A stretch of 64,000 nt of DNA. Source: Epiperipatus broadwayi. Taxonomy: Eukaryota; Onychophora; Udeonychophora; Euonychophora; Peripatidae. Each line of letters opens with the position of its first letter. Position 1 is the first letter of the stretch. The stretch spans positions 12,161,748 through 12,225,747 of the forward strand of contig JAQFVV010012400.1 in NCBI GenBank assembly GCA_028023455.1. The letters run 5' to 3'. A program made the position numbers and the translations under genes. The notes beneath the pieces were generated by a model that saw nothing but the letters and a program-made list of their open reading frames with translations, searched no databases and was not told the DNA's origin. Below are positions 21,789 through 34,194 of this stretch, piece by piece.

Positions 21789-22289
21789 TCAACCATTATC
21801 AATCCACTGCAGGATGAAGGTCTCTCCAAGTTTAATCCATCTTCTCCGATCTTTAGCTTCTCTTCTCCACATCACCCCTGCACACTTTCTTATTTCATCC
21901 ATCCATCTCACATGTGGACTCTTTCTGGGTCTTTTACAATCTCTTGGAATCCAGTTTAAAATTTTAATTGTCCATCTATTATCATCTCTTCTAGAAATAT
22001 GTCCAGCCCAACTCCACTTCAATCTTTTAATTTTTTCAATGAGGTCAGTAACACCTGTTTGTTCTCTTACCCATACATTGCGTTTTCTATCTTTTCTTGT
22101 TACTCCCAACATACATCTCTCCATACTTCTTTGAGTGGTCTGAAGTCTCTGTATTGCTCTTCTATTGAGTGTCCAAGTCTCAGATCCATAAGTAAGAACT
22201 GGTAAAACACATTTGTTAAAAACCTTCCTTTTCAAACACATAGGCATATTTCCTTTTAGTATCAAGTTATTTCTACCAAAGCACTCCAA
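21789..22289 (-). pseudogene. RTE C-terminal tail
   Basis: A 166-codon open segment in a different frame from the RT includes LTYGSETWTLNRRAIQRLQT, IKRLKWSWAGHI and DCKRPRKSPHVRWMDEI. This is the conserved tail of RTE proteins in invertebrates. It overlaps the RT segment by about 28 bases, where a frameshift lies. Confidence 0.8.
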
Positions 22290-23146
22290 CCAAGTTTAAT
22301 TCTATGATTAATTTCCTCCATTATGTTTCCATCTGTATTAATAATCTGACCAAGGTATTTGTAACTCTTAACTTCTTCTAATTCATCATAATCAATCTTT
22401 ATTTTCATATTTTGAGCAAATCGATTAAACATTAATTTAGTCTTTTTAACATTTATCTTTAGTCCTACTTTCCTACTTTCATCTGATAAATCCTGCAACA
22501 TTTCCTGCAGCTCTGAAGCATTATTTGCAAAAACAACTACATCATCTGCAAAATCTAAATGACTTAAATAATCTCCATTTACTTTCACTCCTTTAGTTTC
22601 CCATTTTAATCCACAAAATACTTCTTGCAGCAATGCTGTAAAAAGTTTTGGAGATATGGAGTCACCTTCAGTGTCATTATGTAATCTAATTGTTGCTGTT
22701 GCATTTTTATAAATATTCTTTAAAATATGACAATATCCTGGATCTATACCTTGATGATCCAATGCTTTAATCACTGAAGAAATGTTTATAGAATCAAATG
22801 CCTTTTCATAATCTACAAATCCTAAGCATAATGGCAACTCATATTCATTTGTTCTTTCTATAACTTCTCTCAATACCTGGATATGATCTACTGTACTAAA
22901 ACCACTTTTAAATCCAGCTTGTTCTCTTGGTTGGAAGTTCAGTGTTCTCTGTATACAAGTTGTAATTATCTTGGTAAAAATTTTATATAAAACTGATAAA
23001 AGGCTGATAGGTCTGTAATTTCTAATATCTTCTTTATCACCTTTTTTAAATATTAATATTATTACTGCATTCTTCCAGTCATCCGGTACATCTTTATCAT
23101 TTAGACATTTGGTATATAACTTTGCTAATTTTTTTTGTTTCTTCAC
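22262..23146 (-). pseudogene. RTE reverse transcriptase domain
   Basis: This 294-codon open segment holds ordered RT blocks: DWKNAVIILIFKKGDKE, NYRPISLLSVLYKI, GFVDYEKAFDSI (first catalytic Asp) and LDFADDVVVFA (catalytic Asp pair), then KTKLMFN and YKYLGQIINTDG. The polymerase residues are intact. The frame ends at a shift shortly before the tail, so the protein cannot be made whole from this copy. Confidence 0.85.
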
Positions 23147-23253
23147 CTGCTTCTTTTAATATATCAATTATAATTCCATCATTACCTGGAGCCTTTCCTT
23201 TCTTCATACATTTAATTGCATTTCTCACTTCTTCATTTAAAATTCTGGGCAAT

Positions 23254-23682
23254 TTAGAAGATGTAAATAGATATACGAGGTACTTGTTCTTTATTACTAT
23301 ATAATTCTTGATAAAAAAATTCTACCAATTTCATGATGTCATCTCTCTTTTTAGTAATAATTCCATCTTTTTTTCTTATTGCAGATATAAATTTCCTACC
23401 AATACCAAAATGTTGTTTTACATTCTTAAGACTTTTATTTTCTTCTACAGCTTTTCTTGCTAGTTCACAGTTATACTTTCTTATGTCATTTTCAATTCTT
23501 TTCCATACCATTTTACAAAATTTGAGATATTCAATTCTTTTTAATGCATCATTTTTGTATAGCTTCATATTTCTTCTTTTCTTCATAAATTCTCTAGTCT
23601 CAGAAATTTTATTGGTCAATTGCTGCTTTTTTCTACCAGCTATCTTTGTTGCAGTTTTCAAAAGTATATCAGTTATTTTCAT
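23254..23682 (-). pseudogene. RTE linker between endonuclease and reverse transcriptase
   Basis: A 142-codon open segment is rich in Lys/Arg and includes KTATKIAGRKKQQL and RNMKLYKNDALKR. It lies between the endonuclease and RT parts, where RTE/BovB-like elements carry a basic linker. It ends in a frame break near the start of the RT. Confidence 0.65.
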
Positions 23683-23859
23683 ATTTCATTCAAATCTGAA
23701 TCATGTTCAAAATCTACTAATACTTGAAACCGATTTGTAAGTTCTAATTTAAATTCATTAGAATGTTTTTGAAGATTAGGAATATCAACTGTAAATATTG
23801 TTTTTCTTAACAATTTTTGTCTTTCTAGTTTTACATTACATTACCTTACTAATCGATGA

Positions 23860-24675
23860 TCACTTCCTGTGTTAAATCTATTAAGAACATTACAATCTTG
23901 AAATATGTATTTCCTGTTAGTCAAAATATAATCCAATTCTGCTGTACCTTCATTTGGATGCTTCTATGTCCATTTTCTTTTAACATTTTTCTCAAAAAAA
24001 GAATTCATAATATAAAGTTTTTCTTTTTCTGCAAACTCCACAAGTCTATGTCCTCTCTCATTTCTATTACCATAACCAAAATTACCTACAGCACTTTCAT
24101 CTTTCATTTATTTACCAATTCTAGCATTAAAGTCTCCCATAACAATTTTAAAATGTTGTTTACTCTGATCAAAAACCTTTTGTACATCCATATAAAAATC
24201 TTCTACTACTTCATCACTATGAGAACTTGTTGGGGCATAAACCTGAATTATCTGCATTTGGTATCTGCTATTAAGTTGTATAACTAATCTTGCTACTCTG
24301 TCTGATACACCATCAATCTCCACAATATTGTTCTTCTACTTTTTATTTATAATGAATCCTACTCCACTTGTATTTCCAATATTTGTGCCTTTATGATAGA
24401 ATATATGTCTCTTCACCTTTTCTTCTAACTTCACAAAGTCCAATAATATCCCATTTAATATAAGAGAGTTCTTCTTCTAATTCTTGCAATCTTCCTTCAC
24501 TTGCAAGTGATCTGCAGTTGTAAGTACCTAAATAAAAAGTTGTCATCAAATGGCAGCCTGGGTCCACAATCAGGGGATTCTTAGCACCCTCCGCCTTTGG
24601 CCACCAACCGCTGCCTTGGTTGGTGACTTTACAGCCTCCTGGGAATAAGGGCCATGCTTTATTTTTGTCTGTCAT
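23860..24675 (-). pseudogene. RTE endonuclease domain (frameshifted)
   Basis: The N-terminal part (24391-24675) has a typical TYNCRSL block and DIIGLCEVRR (the catalytic Glu motif). After a frame break, 24108-24323 has IQVYAPTSS and VMGDFNARIGK, and a last segment down to about 23860 carries the SDHR terminal motif. These are the ordered motifs of an APE-type endonuclease that nicks target DNA. At least two frameshifts and one stop break it. Confidence 0.75.
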
Positions 24676-25188
24676 AATTGTATATATGTATTGGAAAAAT
24701 ATTTATCATTTACAACATTCATTCTGCCTTATCAGGCACTGAGAAGACTATGGTGTTTCTTGGTCTTAAACTCAGAGGTAAAAAGCCAATAAACTCACCA
24801 CACTGACTATTGTGCGTTGGTGAGCAGTCCATCCATGTTAATATACTATATGAATAAACACATAGTAATAACAGCTGCAATGACAAAAACGTATGGAGTG
24901 GACATTCAAAATAATTACTAAAGAAGAGCTAGATGCATTCACCAAATTATTATAAATTTTAAGGTGAATAGATACTTTAAATGAAATTCGATTGAAAAAA
25001 TTTTCACCCATGCCAGATTCAAACCTCAAATCATAGGCATTGTAGGAGAAACACTAGGATACTTCAAGCTAAATATTCATAGAAAATATAAATATTTCTG
25101 ATGTTATTATTTAGTTTAAATACAATATAATAGATATATAATATTTAAATACAAGTATATTGTGTATACTGAAATTAATGTAATTAGA

Positions 25189-25438
25189 ATGGATTTGATC
25201 TCAGAGTTTCAAGCTCCCTACTTCTATCTTATACAACTGATACACATGACCACATACCTGTGAAAAAGATAAATGATCCTCCAATAGATGATCTGGACAA
25301 ACTGATGAATACTGGTTCAGCATGAAATATGTATATTGAAGATCATTTATCATTTTTAGATTATGTGGTCATGGATATCAGTTGAATAAGATGGAGTGAA
25401 TAGATGTAGGAAGCTTGTAAGTCTGAGTTCAAATCCCA
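25189..25438. repeat. Palindromic tRNA-like inverted pair, copy 2
   Basis: Same family as 13446-13667: both arms carry a B-box-like GAGTTCAAATCCC or its degenerate complement, plus ATGTGGTCATG. The centre (about 25262-25355) differs. Arms are about 70 bases. Confidence 0.55.
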
Positions 25439-25444
25439 TTTAAT

Positions 25445-26811
25445 ATATATTGAAGCAGTTATATATATACATGCATATATATATATATGTGCTTCATGCA
25501 TATATTGTACAGGAAAAAATGAATTTTGTGAGATAAAATATTGAGATTTATAACAAAATTTAATTTTGTTATAAATAAGCAGGTATGAATAAGGAGGGGG
25601 GGGGGGCTCAAGTCAGCAAAGAAACAAAGTTTAACTTTCTAATTAATTAAAATCAATTTTTAAACTAATGTAGGTATGAAATTCTAATTTTAGAATTTTC
25701 TTTACTGTTGTCATTGTCCTTACAATAAAAGGTGATAAAAAATATATAATCACTGTGGGGAGATTAGATAAAACCAAAGGTATTTGGAATTTAAAGAAAA
25801 TGCAATTAGTAAAATTTTAAAATTAGAATGGATTAAAATTACAATCAATAAGATTTTTTTTAGATAATTAAGAAAAAAATTTTCTTTAAATTCTCTGTCT
25901 TAGTGCTTGATCTGATTGGCTGTTGATAGTCATAAGCGCTTGAGAAGTTTGCACTCTCTCAGTTAATTTAAATTAATTAATTAATTTGGAGAAGATCTGG
26001 ATATGTTTGTTTTGAAGGGAGTCACATCATGATCAGTGCATCAATTTCTCGGTCTCTGGAGAGCATGAGTATGGAATCCCCACAGTACTTATAGAAGGTT
26101 ATATCATTTAAATTCCTGTCTACATGTGACGATCAAAGTTTCTAACATACCCTGCTGTTTCCATTAAGAGGAAACCCTGGTATATAATGCTGATGACCAT
26201 TAGAAGCATCCAAATGACTAGCTGGCCAATATTCAAGAGCATTATTCCAGAAGTCAATGAACTGTATCACAAGGTTCAGCATATTGTTTTACTAGTTATC
26301 AAAATCCTTCGTGATGGTCTGTTAAAATAATGATTTATTTTAACTTTATAAATCTCAATTTACTGGTAAACAATTCTCGTATCTTTAACATTCTGCCGTC
26401 TTTGCTTGAGTAACTTATATATTAATCATTCTGTAAAATATTGTTATTGCATTATTTAAAATATTTTTCTTATTGTATTATGACCTCTGCTTAATTAATT
26501 TGACATTAAGGAATATCGACTATTGTAAAATACTCTATCATTCTTAAACCTGCTAGACTTATTGTTTAAGAATCAGATGAAGGAAATAAATTTAGTAAAT
26601 GTACCTCAATGACTAAATATTTTGATGTATCTAAAAATGAGCTCAGTAATTCTGTCAAAACAAGTGCCTAAATCCCTCCTCTCATCGATTTCTAATTTGT
26701 TTTTTCTATTCTATTTATTTCAAAATTAGCTGTTTAACCAACTTTCAATTTTAAGTAAAATTAAGTTTAACCAAAATAAAAGTTAAAACTTTTATTTTAA
26801 AAAGGGCCAAT
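25445..26811. other. AT-rich DNA with a G run
   Basis: Contains an 11-base G run near 25596-25606 and a degenerate copy of the 1-250 palindrome words near 25915. No gene recognised. Confidence 0.4.
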
Positions 26812-26990
26812 GTATACTGCAGATACACTATTTTTATTCTATAAAACTTGCGATATAATTAATTAAATATATATGTATACTACAAGTATGCTATTTAAAT
26901 TCTATAAAACTTGTGATATAATTATGGAAATATATATATACTGCATATACAGTAGTTTAATTCTAGAAAAAAATTTAATACAATTTAATA
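26812..26990. repeat. Three-copy tandem repeat, ~62-bp unit
   Basis: The words TTCTATAAAACTTG and GATATAATTA, followed by TATATAC, recur three times with a spacing of about 62 bases (near 26838, 26900 and, degenerate, 26960). A small AT-rich minisatellite. Confidence 0.65.
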
Positions 26991-27059
26991 TATATATTAA
27001 AATTGCTAGGCCATCGTATCAATGTGTAAGACCTATGGGGCAGATCTCCAATTAAGCAG

Positions 27060-30000
27060 GGAGTAATTTCTTTACAATTTTTTTAATAAAATAACTGCAT
27101 AGACCTTGATTTAGCCTATGTAATAGATCTCCACCTATTATAAACGTATGACATGATCATTCACATTTTATTTTTCATATATAAATTAATTTTAAGACCA
27201 ATTATTCATTATTTCATATAAATTGGTATTGCTGGGTTGTCTAACTTCATGTTTAGTTCATTTACTCTAGCAGATCCACATTCCTGCTTTGGAGAGAATG
27301 GAATAACTGGGTCCTTTTGAATATGATCCAGGCACATGTGGGAATATTCCTTACATTTCAGACCCTGAGAATCTCCATTTTTTGTATCATTAATTGGGCA
27401 GTGGATCATTCTTGCCCTTTGGTGAGATTTATTAATGATTATAAGGAAGGTACTCATTCTTTCCTACCAGGATCCATTTATTTCATAGACTTGGATATGG
27501 CCTCACAGAGGTGAGCATATTCCAGTCTAACCAGTATTGCCTCCCTTCTGTATGTTAAAGCCTGGTATTTAAGCATTGGTAGTCATGATCATGAGAGCTA
27601 TGTGATCATCTATTTTTAACCATATTTATTAAAGTTAATTCACTCTCTCTCACACCCTGCTTTATTTAGCATCATGTACTGTACCGGTCAAAAAACCACC
27701 CACATCAACCTAACCGCAAAGTCGGATTCAAACTCAGCCGAACCAAACTGAATTCAAACCCAACTTACGAGCTCTTATCAAATAATGGATGAAGTATATC
27801 GATGGTACATGACTATGCACCAAGAAACTAGCTCAACAGAAGATGATGATTGTGAGACCCCTGATCTGACACTAATAACATATAATAAAATAACTAAGGA
27901 TATTTCTAAGACAACTCATATATATATATGTTCGGGTTGCCAATACAGACAGCGAGCATATTAAAATAATTATTGAATAATAAAGTTAAAAACCAAATGT
28001 GTTAATAAAATGTTTAATAATAATAATAATTTTGTTCAACTTTGGATTATGATTATATAGATTACCTCTAGTCTTTAAACGGAATTTATAATTTACAATA
28101 AGAATGGCAGTCCTTATTATATGCCAATAAGTATTACACAATATTCTAGGAGGATTATATATGTCTATGCCCTGACAAGAAAATAAAGGTAGATAAAGGT
28201 ATTTGGCTGTGACAGAAATTATGATTCTAATTCTAAACAAAAGAATGTGAGATTTATTTTCACATTCGTAAATCAATTCACAAAGAGCAAGATAAATATT
28301 TAGGGCATCTTTACTGTTTAACAAGGAGTTTATTTTATAAGAAATGAATACGAAGTTGTTTGACTTTAATAAAATCAATTCAGCACGATTTACAAGCATT
28401 AGAGCGGGGCTTTATTTGAACTGAGAAATAACGGTGCTGACGACTTATGAGCTATAAAAATGAATATGAAATATAATGGCTTGTCGGTGATTTAAATAGG
28501 GCGGCTTGTGTTTTACAAGTCTTTCTACCCTATCAAAGAGACATGGAACAGAGGGAAAGCCAGGCCGGGTCATAGCCTCGAACCTTTGGTGTTCCAAATA
28601 TAAAAATGAGCAAGTGAGGAAGTGCTTTCTTCCCATGGAATTAAAGTAATAATAATATCACCGAGGACAAGCCCATGAGGCAGGAGATGGCTCGCTCCAG
28701 CAATGTTCTAAAATGATGGCTTGATAGTCATCGTGTTTAAGTAATAAAACCCAATTTATATAAAGAATGCTCTACGTGTTGACCTGATCAATTTACATTA
28801 AAATCAAACGTGCTTTAACTAAAAGAACTGAAGGTAATTATAAAATTATATTAATTATACCCTAAACATCATGCCCTCCCTGAAAATTAATAGAAAGTAT
28901 AAAAGTTGAATTAGAATATATTCATTTACTTTTCTTTATCGACCTTTAATAGAACATTTTAAGATTATGAATAAACTAGATAAAATAGTTGGGGGCATAG
29001 GTTAGAAACAGAGCTAATAATTTATTATTAGCCATTAATAAAAATAGCAAAATTGTATAACTCCTTCAACTCGGTAATTAATAGAAACATCTTCAATTAG
29101 TTCCAATGGCAAAAATTACTAGAAAACTTGATATATTATTTTAATGAGGTAAGTGTAATGAAAGGAATTATTATCAAGTTGAAGTTTTACTGGCATATAA
29201 TAAAAATAAATGGCATTAATAATTATTCAATAAATATATAATAGAGTTAGTAAACGAACCGCCATCGTGAGAAAGAGAAATTTAACAAAGTATTAATTTT
29301 AAAGACTAGAGATAGAAAAATGAGAATTACTTATACAGATTAAAAGCATTATAAAGAGAGGAGTTTTTATAGTACTTAATTTAAAAGGTGATGTAAAATA
29401 AAGTTCGGAAATTGGCCAGAAAGTTGCGGTTATTTCAAGAAAGATATTACCATTCCTTCATAGTTGGTTCCTTAGATTACACACAGCAGAGTCCAGTTGG
29501 ATGAAACATAGGCGCGCATTTTGAACTTTTGAATGGCATTTGAATTGATTCTTTCACGTTTGGCAGCACGATTGGTCTGGAAAAGGTTTAGTTTAGCAGC
29601 TACATTAAAGAGATTCTGGGGGACTTTGGGCCCAGTAGTCAGACTCCCGAAGTTTAGCCCCTCACCATGATGGAGACGCTATTGAAATTCATAATTTGAG
29701 ATGCACGTAGATTTTTGTAGCACTTCTTTTAAAACAAATATGGCTTCTCCTTCTCCAAACTTTTTTCCAGGCTATTTATACTGTCCTCTGCTTTCCTGCC
29801 TATTTATGATTCTCCATGCCTTAAGGCTAATGCTTCTTGCTTTATCAATGTTATAATTTTTTATCAATTGATTTTATATACATTCCCTCGATAAGGCTTT
29901 CAAACTCATTAACTTTGAATTCATTTTCTAATTAGAAAATGAATTTATAAATCTAAAAAATGATTTTAATCAGGAACCATCCTTACATTTTAAATTGTTA

Positions 30001-30325
30001 TCTTTTGCTAATTAATAAAAATTCCCCATTGTTTTTGGGAAAGGACGATCTGAAAGCTTATCGAAAGAATGTAGCGTTTAATCACTAAAATTTGAACAAA
30101 CTGTTTAAAAGTAAAATAAAACATTCCCAACGCAATGAAACTTTATAACGAATATATATATATTTAAATATTTATAAATCCATGCAGTTATAATATATAT
30201 AAATTCATGAATAATTTTATCATGAATTTATTAATGAATTGATTAGTTTAAACGTTAAACTAGTTAGTTTTAACACACATTTATATGATACTATTTTTTT
30301 AATGAAACTAGCGTGTATTGAACAT
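27060..30325. other. Unassigned DNA with less AT-biased patches
   Basis: Composition is less extreme at 27640-27780 and 28400-28720. A few tRNA-promoter-like words occur (AGTTTGAATCC near 27720 and GGTTCGAGGCT near 28575, both on the minus strand), suggesting SINE remnants. The longest minus-strand open segment (27986-28399) has no domain I recognise. No gene is called. Confidence 0.4.
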
Positions 30326-30329
30326 ATAA

Positions 30330-30515
30330 AGCCCCATTGCATCGGAAATTCATGGTTAGTACAAGGTTTTGAAGTTGGCTGAAGGTGAGATATCATGAAG
30401 CTAGGATCGAACTTAGATCCGACTGCTTTAGTACCTACTTGTGGGACATCTGTTTCAAAGATCACCAATATGTATATCAGCCGAGGTCCCTTATATATAT
30501 ATATGTTATACATTG
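30330..30515 (-). repeat. Possible tRNA-derived SINE
   Basis: On the minus strand a GGGACCTCGGCTGATATAC start is followed about 85 bases later by AAGTTCGATCCTAG, a good B-box. The A-box is weak. A run of TA repeats flanks it (30490-30505). I see only one copy here, so the call is tentative. Confidence 0.35.
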
Positions 30516-30639
30516 AAACTCTTGACACATACAATCACTAATTAATGTAATTGCCACTATCTCCAATGAGTCTAGCAACAAATTAGGTGGTATTCATTTC
30601 TTTGTTTATAATTTTATTATTAATAAAATGTTTGTATTT

Positions 30640-31065
30640 TTCACATATATGTGTTTGAAAAGGAAGGTTTTTAACAAATGTATTTTGCCAGTTCATACTT
30701 ATGGATCTGAGACTTGGACACTTAATAGAAGAGCAATACAGAGACTTCAGACCACTCAAAGAAGTATGGAGAGATGCATGCTGGGAGTAACAAGAAGAGA
30801 TCGAAAATGCAATGTATGGGTAAGAGAACAAACAAGTGTTACTGACCTCATTGAAAAAATTAAAAGATTGAAGTGGACTGGATATATTGCTAGAAGAGAT
30901 GATAATAGATGGATAACTGAAGTCTTAAACTGGATTCCAAGAGATTGTAAAAGACCCAGAAAGAGACCACATGTGAGATGGATGGATGAGATGAGAATGT
31001 GTGCAGGGTGATGTGGAGAAGAGAAGCTAAAGATCAGAGATGGTTGATGATGATGATAGTCGTGA
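30640..31065 (+). pseudogene. RTE-type LINE 3' fragment, plus strand
   Basis: Collinear with the RTE tail at 21789-22230 but on the plus strand. A 127-codon open segment includes TYGSETWTLNRRAIQRLQT, IKRLKW and DCKRPRKRPHVRWMDEM. It ends with the typical TGATGATGATGAT tail at 31046-31060. A 5'-truncated insertion, relatively young since a long frame is still open. Confidence 0.8.
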
Positions 31066-31069
31066 TGAT

Positions 31070-33750
31070 ATTGCATTGGGTGTCTTCTTTGCCACAAGGT
31101 AAATCTTATAGTTATAATCCTATTTCTAAGAGTTTCTCTCTCTCTGACCCCCAGGCTAAATAAAAATGAAGTATTATATGGCATTGGAATGAGTTGTGGT
31201 GGTATAAATTACCATAGTGGTGATTTTTTTGTTGTCTGCTTTTTTTGACCATTACAATATATATATATCACTATAAAATTATTGATGTTTAGATATTCAA
31301 TCATCTATTACATATTGCTTTACTTAGATATTTTAGCCATTAAAATAATTACAATAGCTGTATTTGTTATGAAGAAAATTTTTTAAAGATCTTTCCAAAT
31401 AGTTATATTCACTTGTCAAATTTTTATCCAATATATTGCACAAATTCGTGTAGTATGTCAACTAATATGTGGCACCTATTATTACTAACTGACATTTTTT
31501 CATTTATGAATGATCAAAATTTTTCAAGTTACCCAACTATTCTTAAGAAAACATTCATACTTTACATCAGCATATAGCATATTTGGTGGTACTATCTGAA
31601 TTATTGTTGAAACTTGATTGACATATGTCTACCCTCTGCCTTTTGAAGAAGTGGTAGAATAGTGGATTTTAGATTAAAATTTCTAGCCCAATTCTCAACT
31701 GAGTAAACTAAAAAAAATATGGTTGGTCAATTAAATAAAGCTGCTAAACTCAACCAACCATTTAGATATGTGAAAATTTAATGACCCACAAAGCAATTAC
31801 CCTTATAATTATATAAAATACAAAGTTGTAACAGCATTATGTCCTCTTACCCAATTTAATATCACATAAAAACCTGAAAGTAGCTGCATAACCAATTGTG
31901 ATCAATAAAATAGCAAAATCATCAAGAAGTTTTGATATTTTACACACACAGATCATCATCAGCAGAAGTCATTTCTTAAAAGTATGGACACTCCAATTCC
32001 AAGAAAAAAAGATAAAAAATTATTCTGATGACTATACAAACCAATTGTAAAACACACCTACATCCACATATAAAACATACTGGTCCAATTTTCTAGTCAT
32101 TTGATATTTTACAACATTGTCTTTTAATTTCTGCAGAAAAAGAAAAATTCTGAAATATTTCAAGACCTTGTCTAATTGTAGTTTTCCAATGTATTCTACT
32201 ATTTTCCATATTTTTCCAATTCAAACAATCAACATTGCATTTTTTCAAAATATATTGATATTATCCTTATAATTTAAATGCAATCTATCTCTTCCATGAA
32301 GTTCATCATAAAACATCATTTTTTGGATGTCTTGAATTGTCATTTGTTTTAAATGTTTATTTCAATAAAAGAATAATTTTACAATCATAGATATCACATC
32401 TAGAAAGTAAAAGATAATAATGATTGATTACATGATCTTACTATTGTATTTTTAAAATTTTACAAAGTATACTTAAATGAAACTTTTCTAATGCATTTAA
32501 GTAGCATTGATAGGGTGTTTAAGTCTCACTTCCATATTAAGAATTAGGTCAAATAACAGCTCTATATAAAGTTAATTTAGTTGCAATGATTATTTTCTTG
32601 TGATGAAATATCCTATTAACCACATAAAGTTGAACACACACATATATATTGATGGAAAATAAATTATATTTTACACTACAACATGAATAAAAAAAATGAA
32701 AAGTATTCTTTATTCACCATTAATGTTCAAAATGTTAGTGTAAAATATTAACCCAGTTTTGTATGTATTATATAAGATTGATTTGAGATTTAGCACTACC
32801 ATTACTAATTATTTTAATAGCAGACACTAAATAACTACAATTTCCATCATGTATTGTAAGTATGAGCAATCAATAGATGCTAGCAATTATTAAATCTTTT
32901 CCTAGTGCTCCATATCCCCACACAAGTTTTTTGTTATGGTCTTTGTCAATGTGAAGTTCTGAATCTGATGTATCTGGATTTTTTTGTACTCCAGCAAATA
33001 CTTTTTGGATTTTTTGTACTATCAATCCACTAGAATGATTATTCAATCATATTATAGTATTTTGAATCTAAGCCAGTTAATTTGCATAGTTATATAGATG
33101 CAGATCATTACTCAGAAACTATTGGATATGTGGATAAAATAACATTGGACATGGATTCAATATGCATTACCATCTATTCATAACTTAAACTTATATTAGG
33201 TGGCAGAACTGGGATAATATAGTTTGCTCCTGAAAATTATTGTGTAAACTGGGATCATGTAATAATATGTTGGAGTAAAATACTTATGTGACACATGATA
33301 TATTTTATATAATTAAATTTATATTTAATACTAAAGAAATTGCTATTGCAACTTTTCATTGTGTTATAAACAGATTCAAGTATAAGCTAAGTGAAAGTAT
33401 AATTTTTTTCGGACTAAAGGAAGGTTAAGAATTTTTTTTTTTTAAGTGACTCTTAATTTTAACCCAGCTTATTAATCTGAAATCGGTATCCAGGAAACAA
33501 AACTAGAAGAAACAATACATTTTCATTAATGTTTTCTTCAATGTTTTTTTATTGTAGAGGTATTAGATATTTCTGATCCATAGTAATCTATTTAAAAAGT
33601 GTTTTCACTTTAATTTATTTTGCAAATATTTTCATTAAAACATTTACATTTTAAATATTAGTTCCAAAACCAAACAAATAACAGAAATAAAACAAATAAA
33701 ATCCTTTCTTTAATCACTTTTACAATTCTATATTTTATTTTTTATTAGAT
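31070..33750. other. AT-rich DNA with degenerate repeat scraps
   Basis: Holds a degenerate hammerhead-like relic (31929-31962) and an old family A copy (32830-32995). No coding gene recognised. Confidence 0.4.
32830..32995 (-). repeat. Old, degenerate family A copy
   Basis: Collinear words on the plus strand include AATCAATAGATGCTAGC, CCTAGTGCTCCATATCCCC and TTGTTATGGTCTTTGTCAATG, in the order of family A. The ribozyme core is lost (CATTGAC for CTGATGA, AAAAAC for GAAAC). Confidence 0.55.
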
Positions 33751-33764
33751 CGAACTTACAGTTT

Positions 33765-33800
33765 TGACTGACCAGCAGTCTTCTTCAGAACTAAAATATA
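33765..33800 (-). ncRNA. Hammerhead-like motif, family C
   Basis: Minus strand: core CTGAAGA (33782-33788), helix II GACT/AGTC with a 7-base loop, then AAAAC in place of GAAAC, one loop base and GTA. Helix I can form about four pairs with G-U. The G12 change suggests it is inactive. Confidence 0.4.
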
Positions 33801-34194
33801 TAATATATATATAAGCATAGATTATCTAAAAAATATAAAAATTATAACCAATTATTACATTGTTTTTTATATACCTATTGCATTTATGTTAAATACATAC
33901 CATCAAAAATATTTATTGCATTTTATATCATAAACATATTGAAGACAGTAAGTCTTTACTCCTATATACAATTTATTTTTCACATACTATTTAATATTAT
34001 TATAACAACACTAATATATCTAACTTAATAAACCTAATTTTTAAGATTGAACAAGTAAAAAATAAAGTATAGCATTGTAAAAATGATTTAAGAAGAATTT
34101 ATTTATTAGTTTTATAAAATCAATCAATGCATAAAGGAGATATAAGGTGAAAAAAGAATAAAATACTTATTAAAAGAAATACACAACCAAGGCT

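Larger units (their letters stand above)
21776..24680 (-). mobile_element. RTE-type non-LTR retrotransposon, near full length
   Basis: On the minus strand, from 24680 down to 21776, the order is apurinic-type endonuclease, linker, reverse transcriptase and an RTE C-terminal tail, about 2.9 kb in all, ending in a short TGATGAT-type tail (21776-21800) inside family B. Four frame breaks prevent a single polyprotein. The 5' UTR probably runs to about 24840; the same words near there recur at about 56440-56490. Other fragments of the family: 1845-2485, 2925-3160, 30640-31065, 55590-56290. Confidence 0.85.

Noticed and set aside
27986-28399. 137-codon minus-strand segment with CELIYECENKSHILLF, resembling a zinc-tail
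   Set aside because: The Cys spacing does not fit the LINE tail pattern, and no RT motifs lie upstream on that strand.
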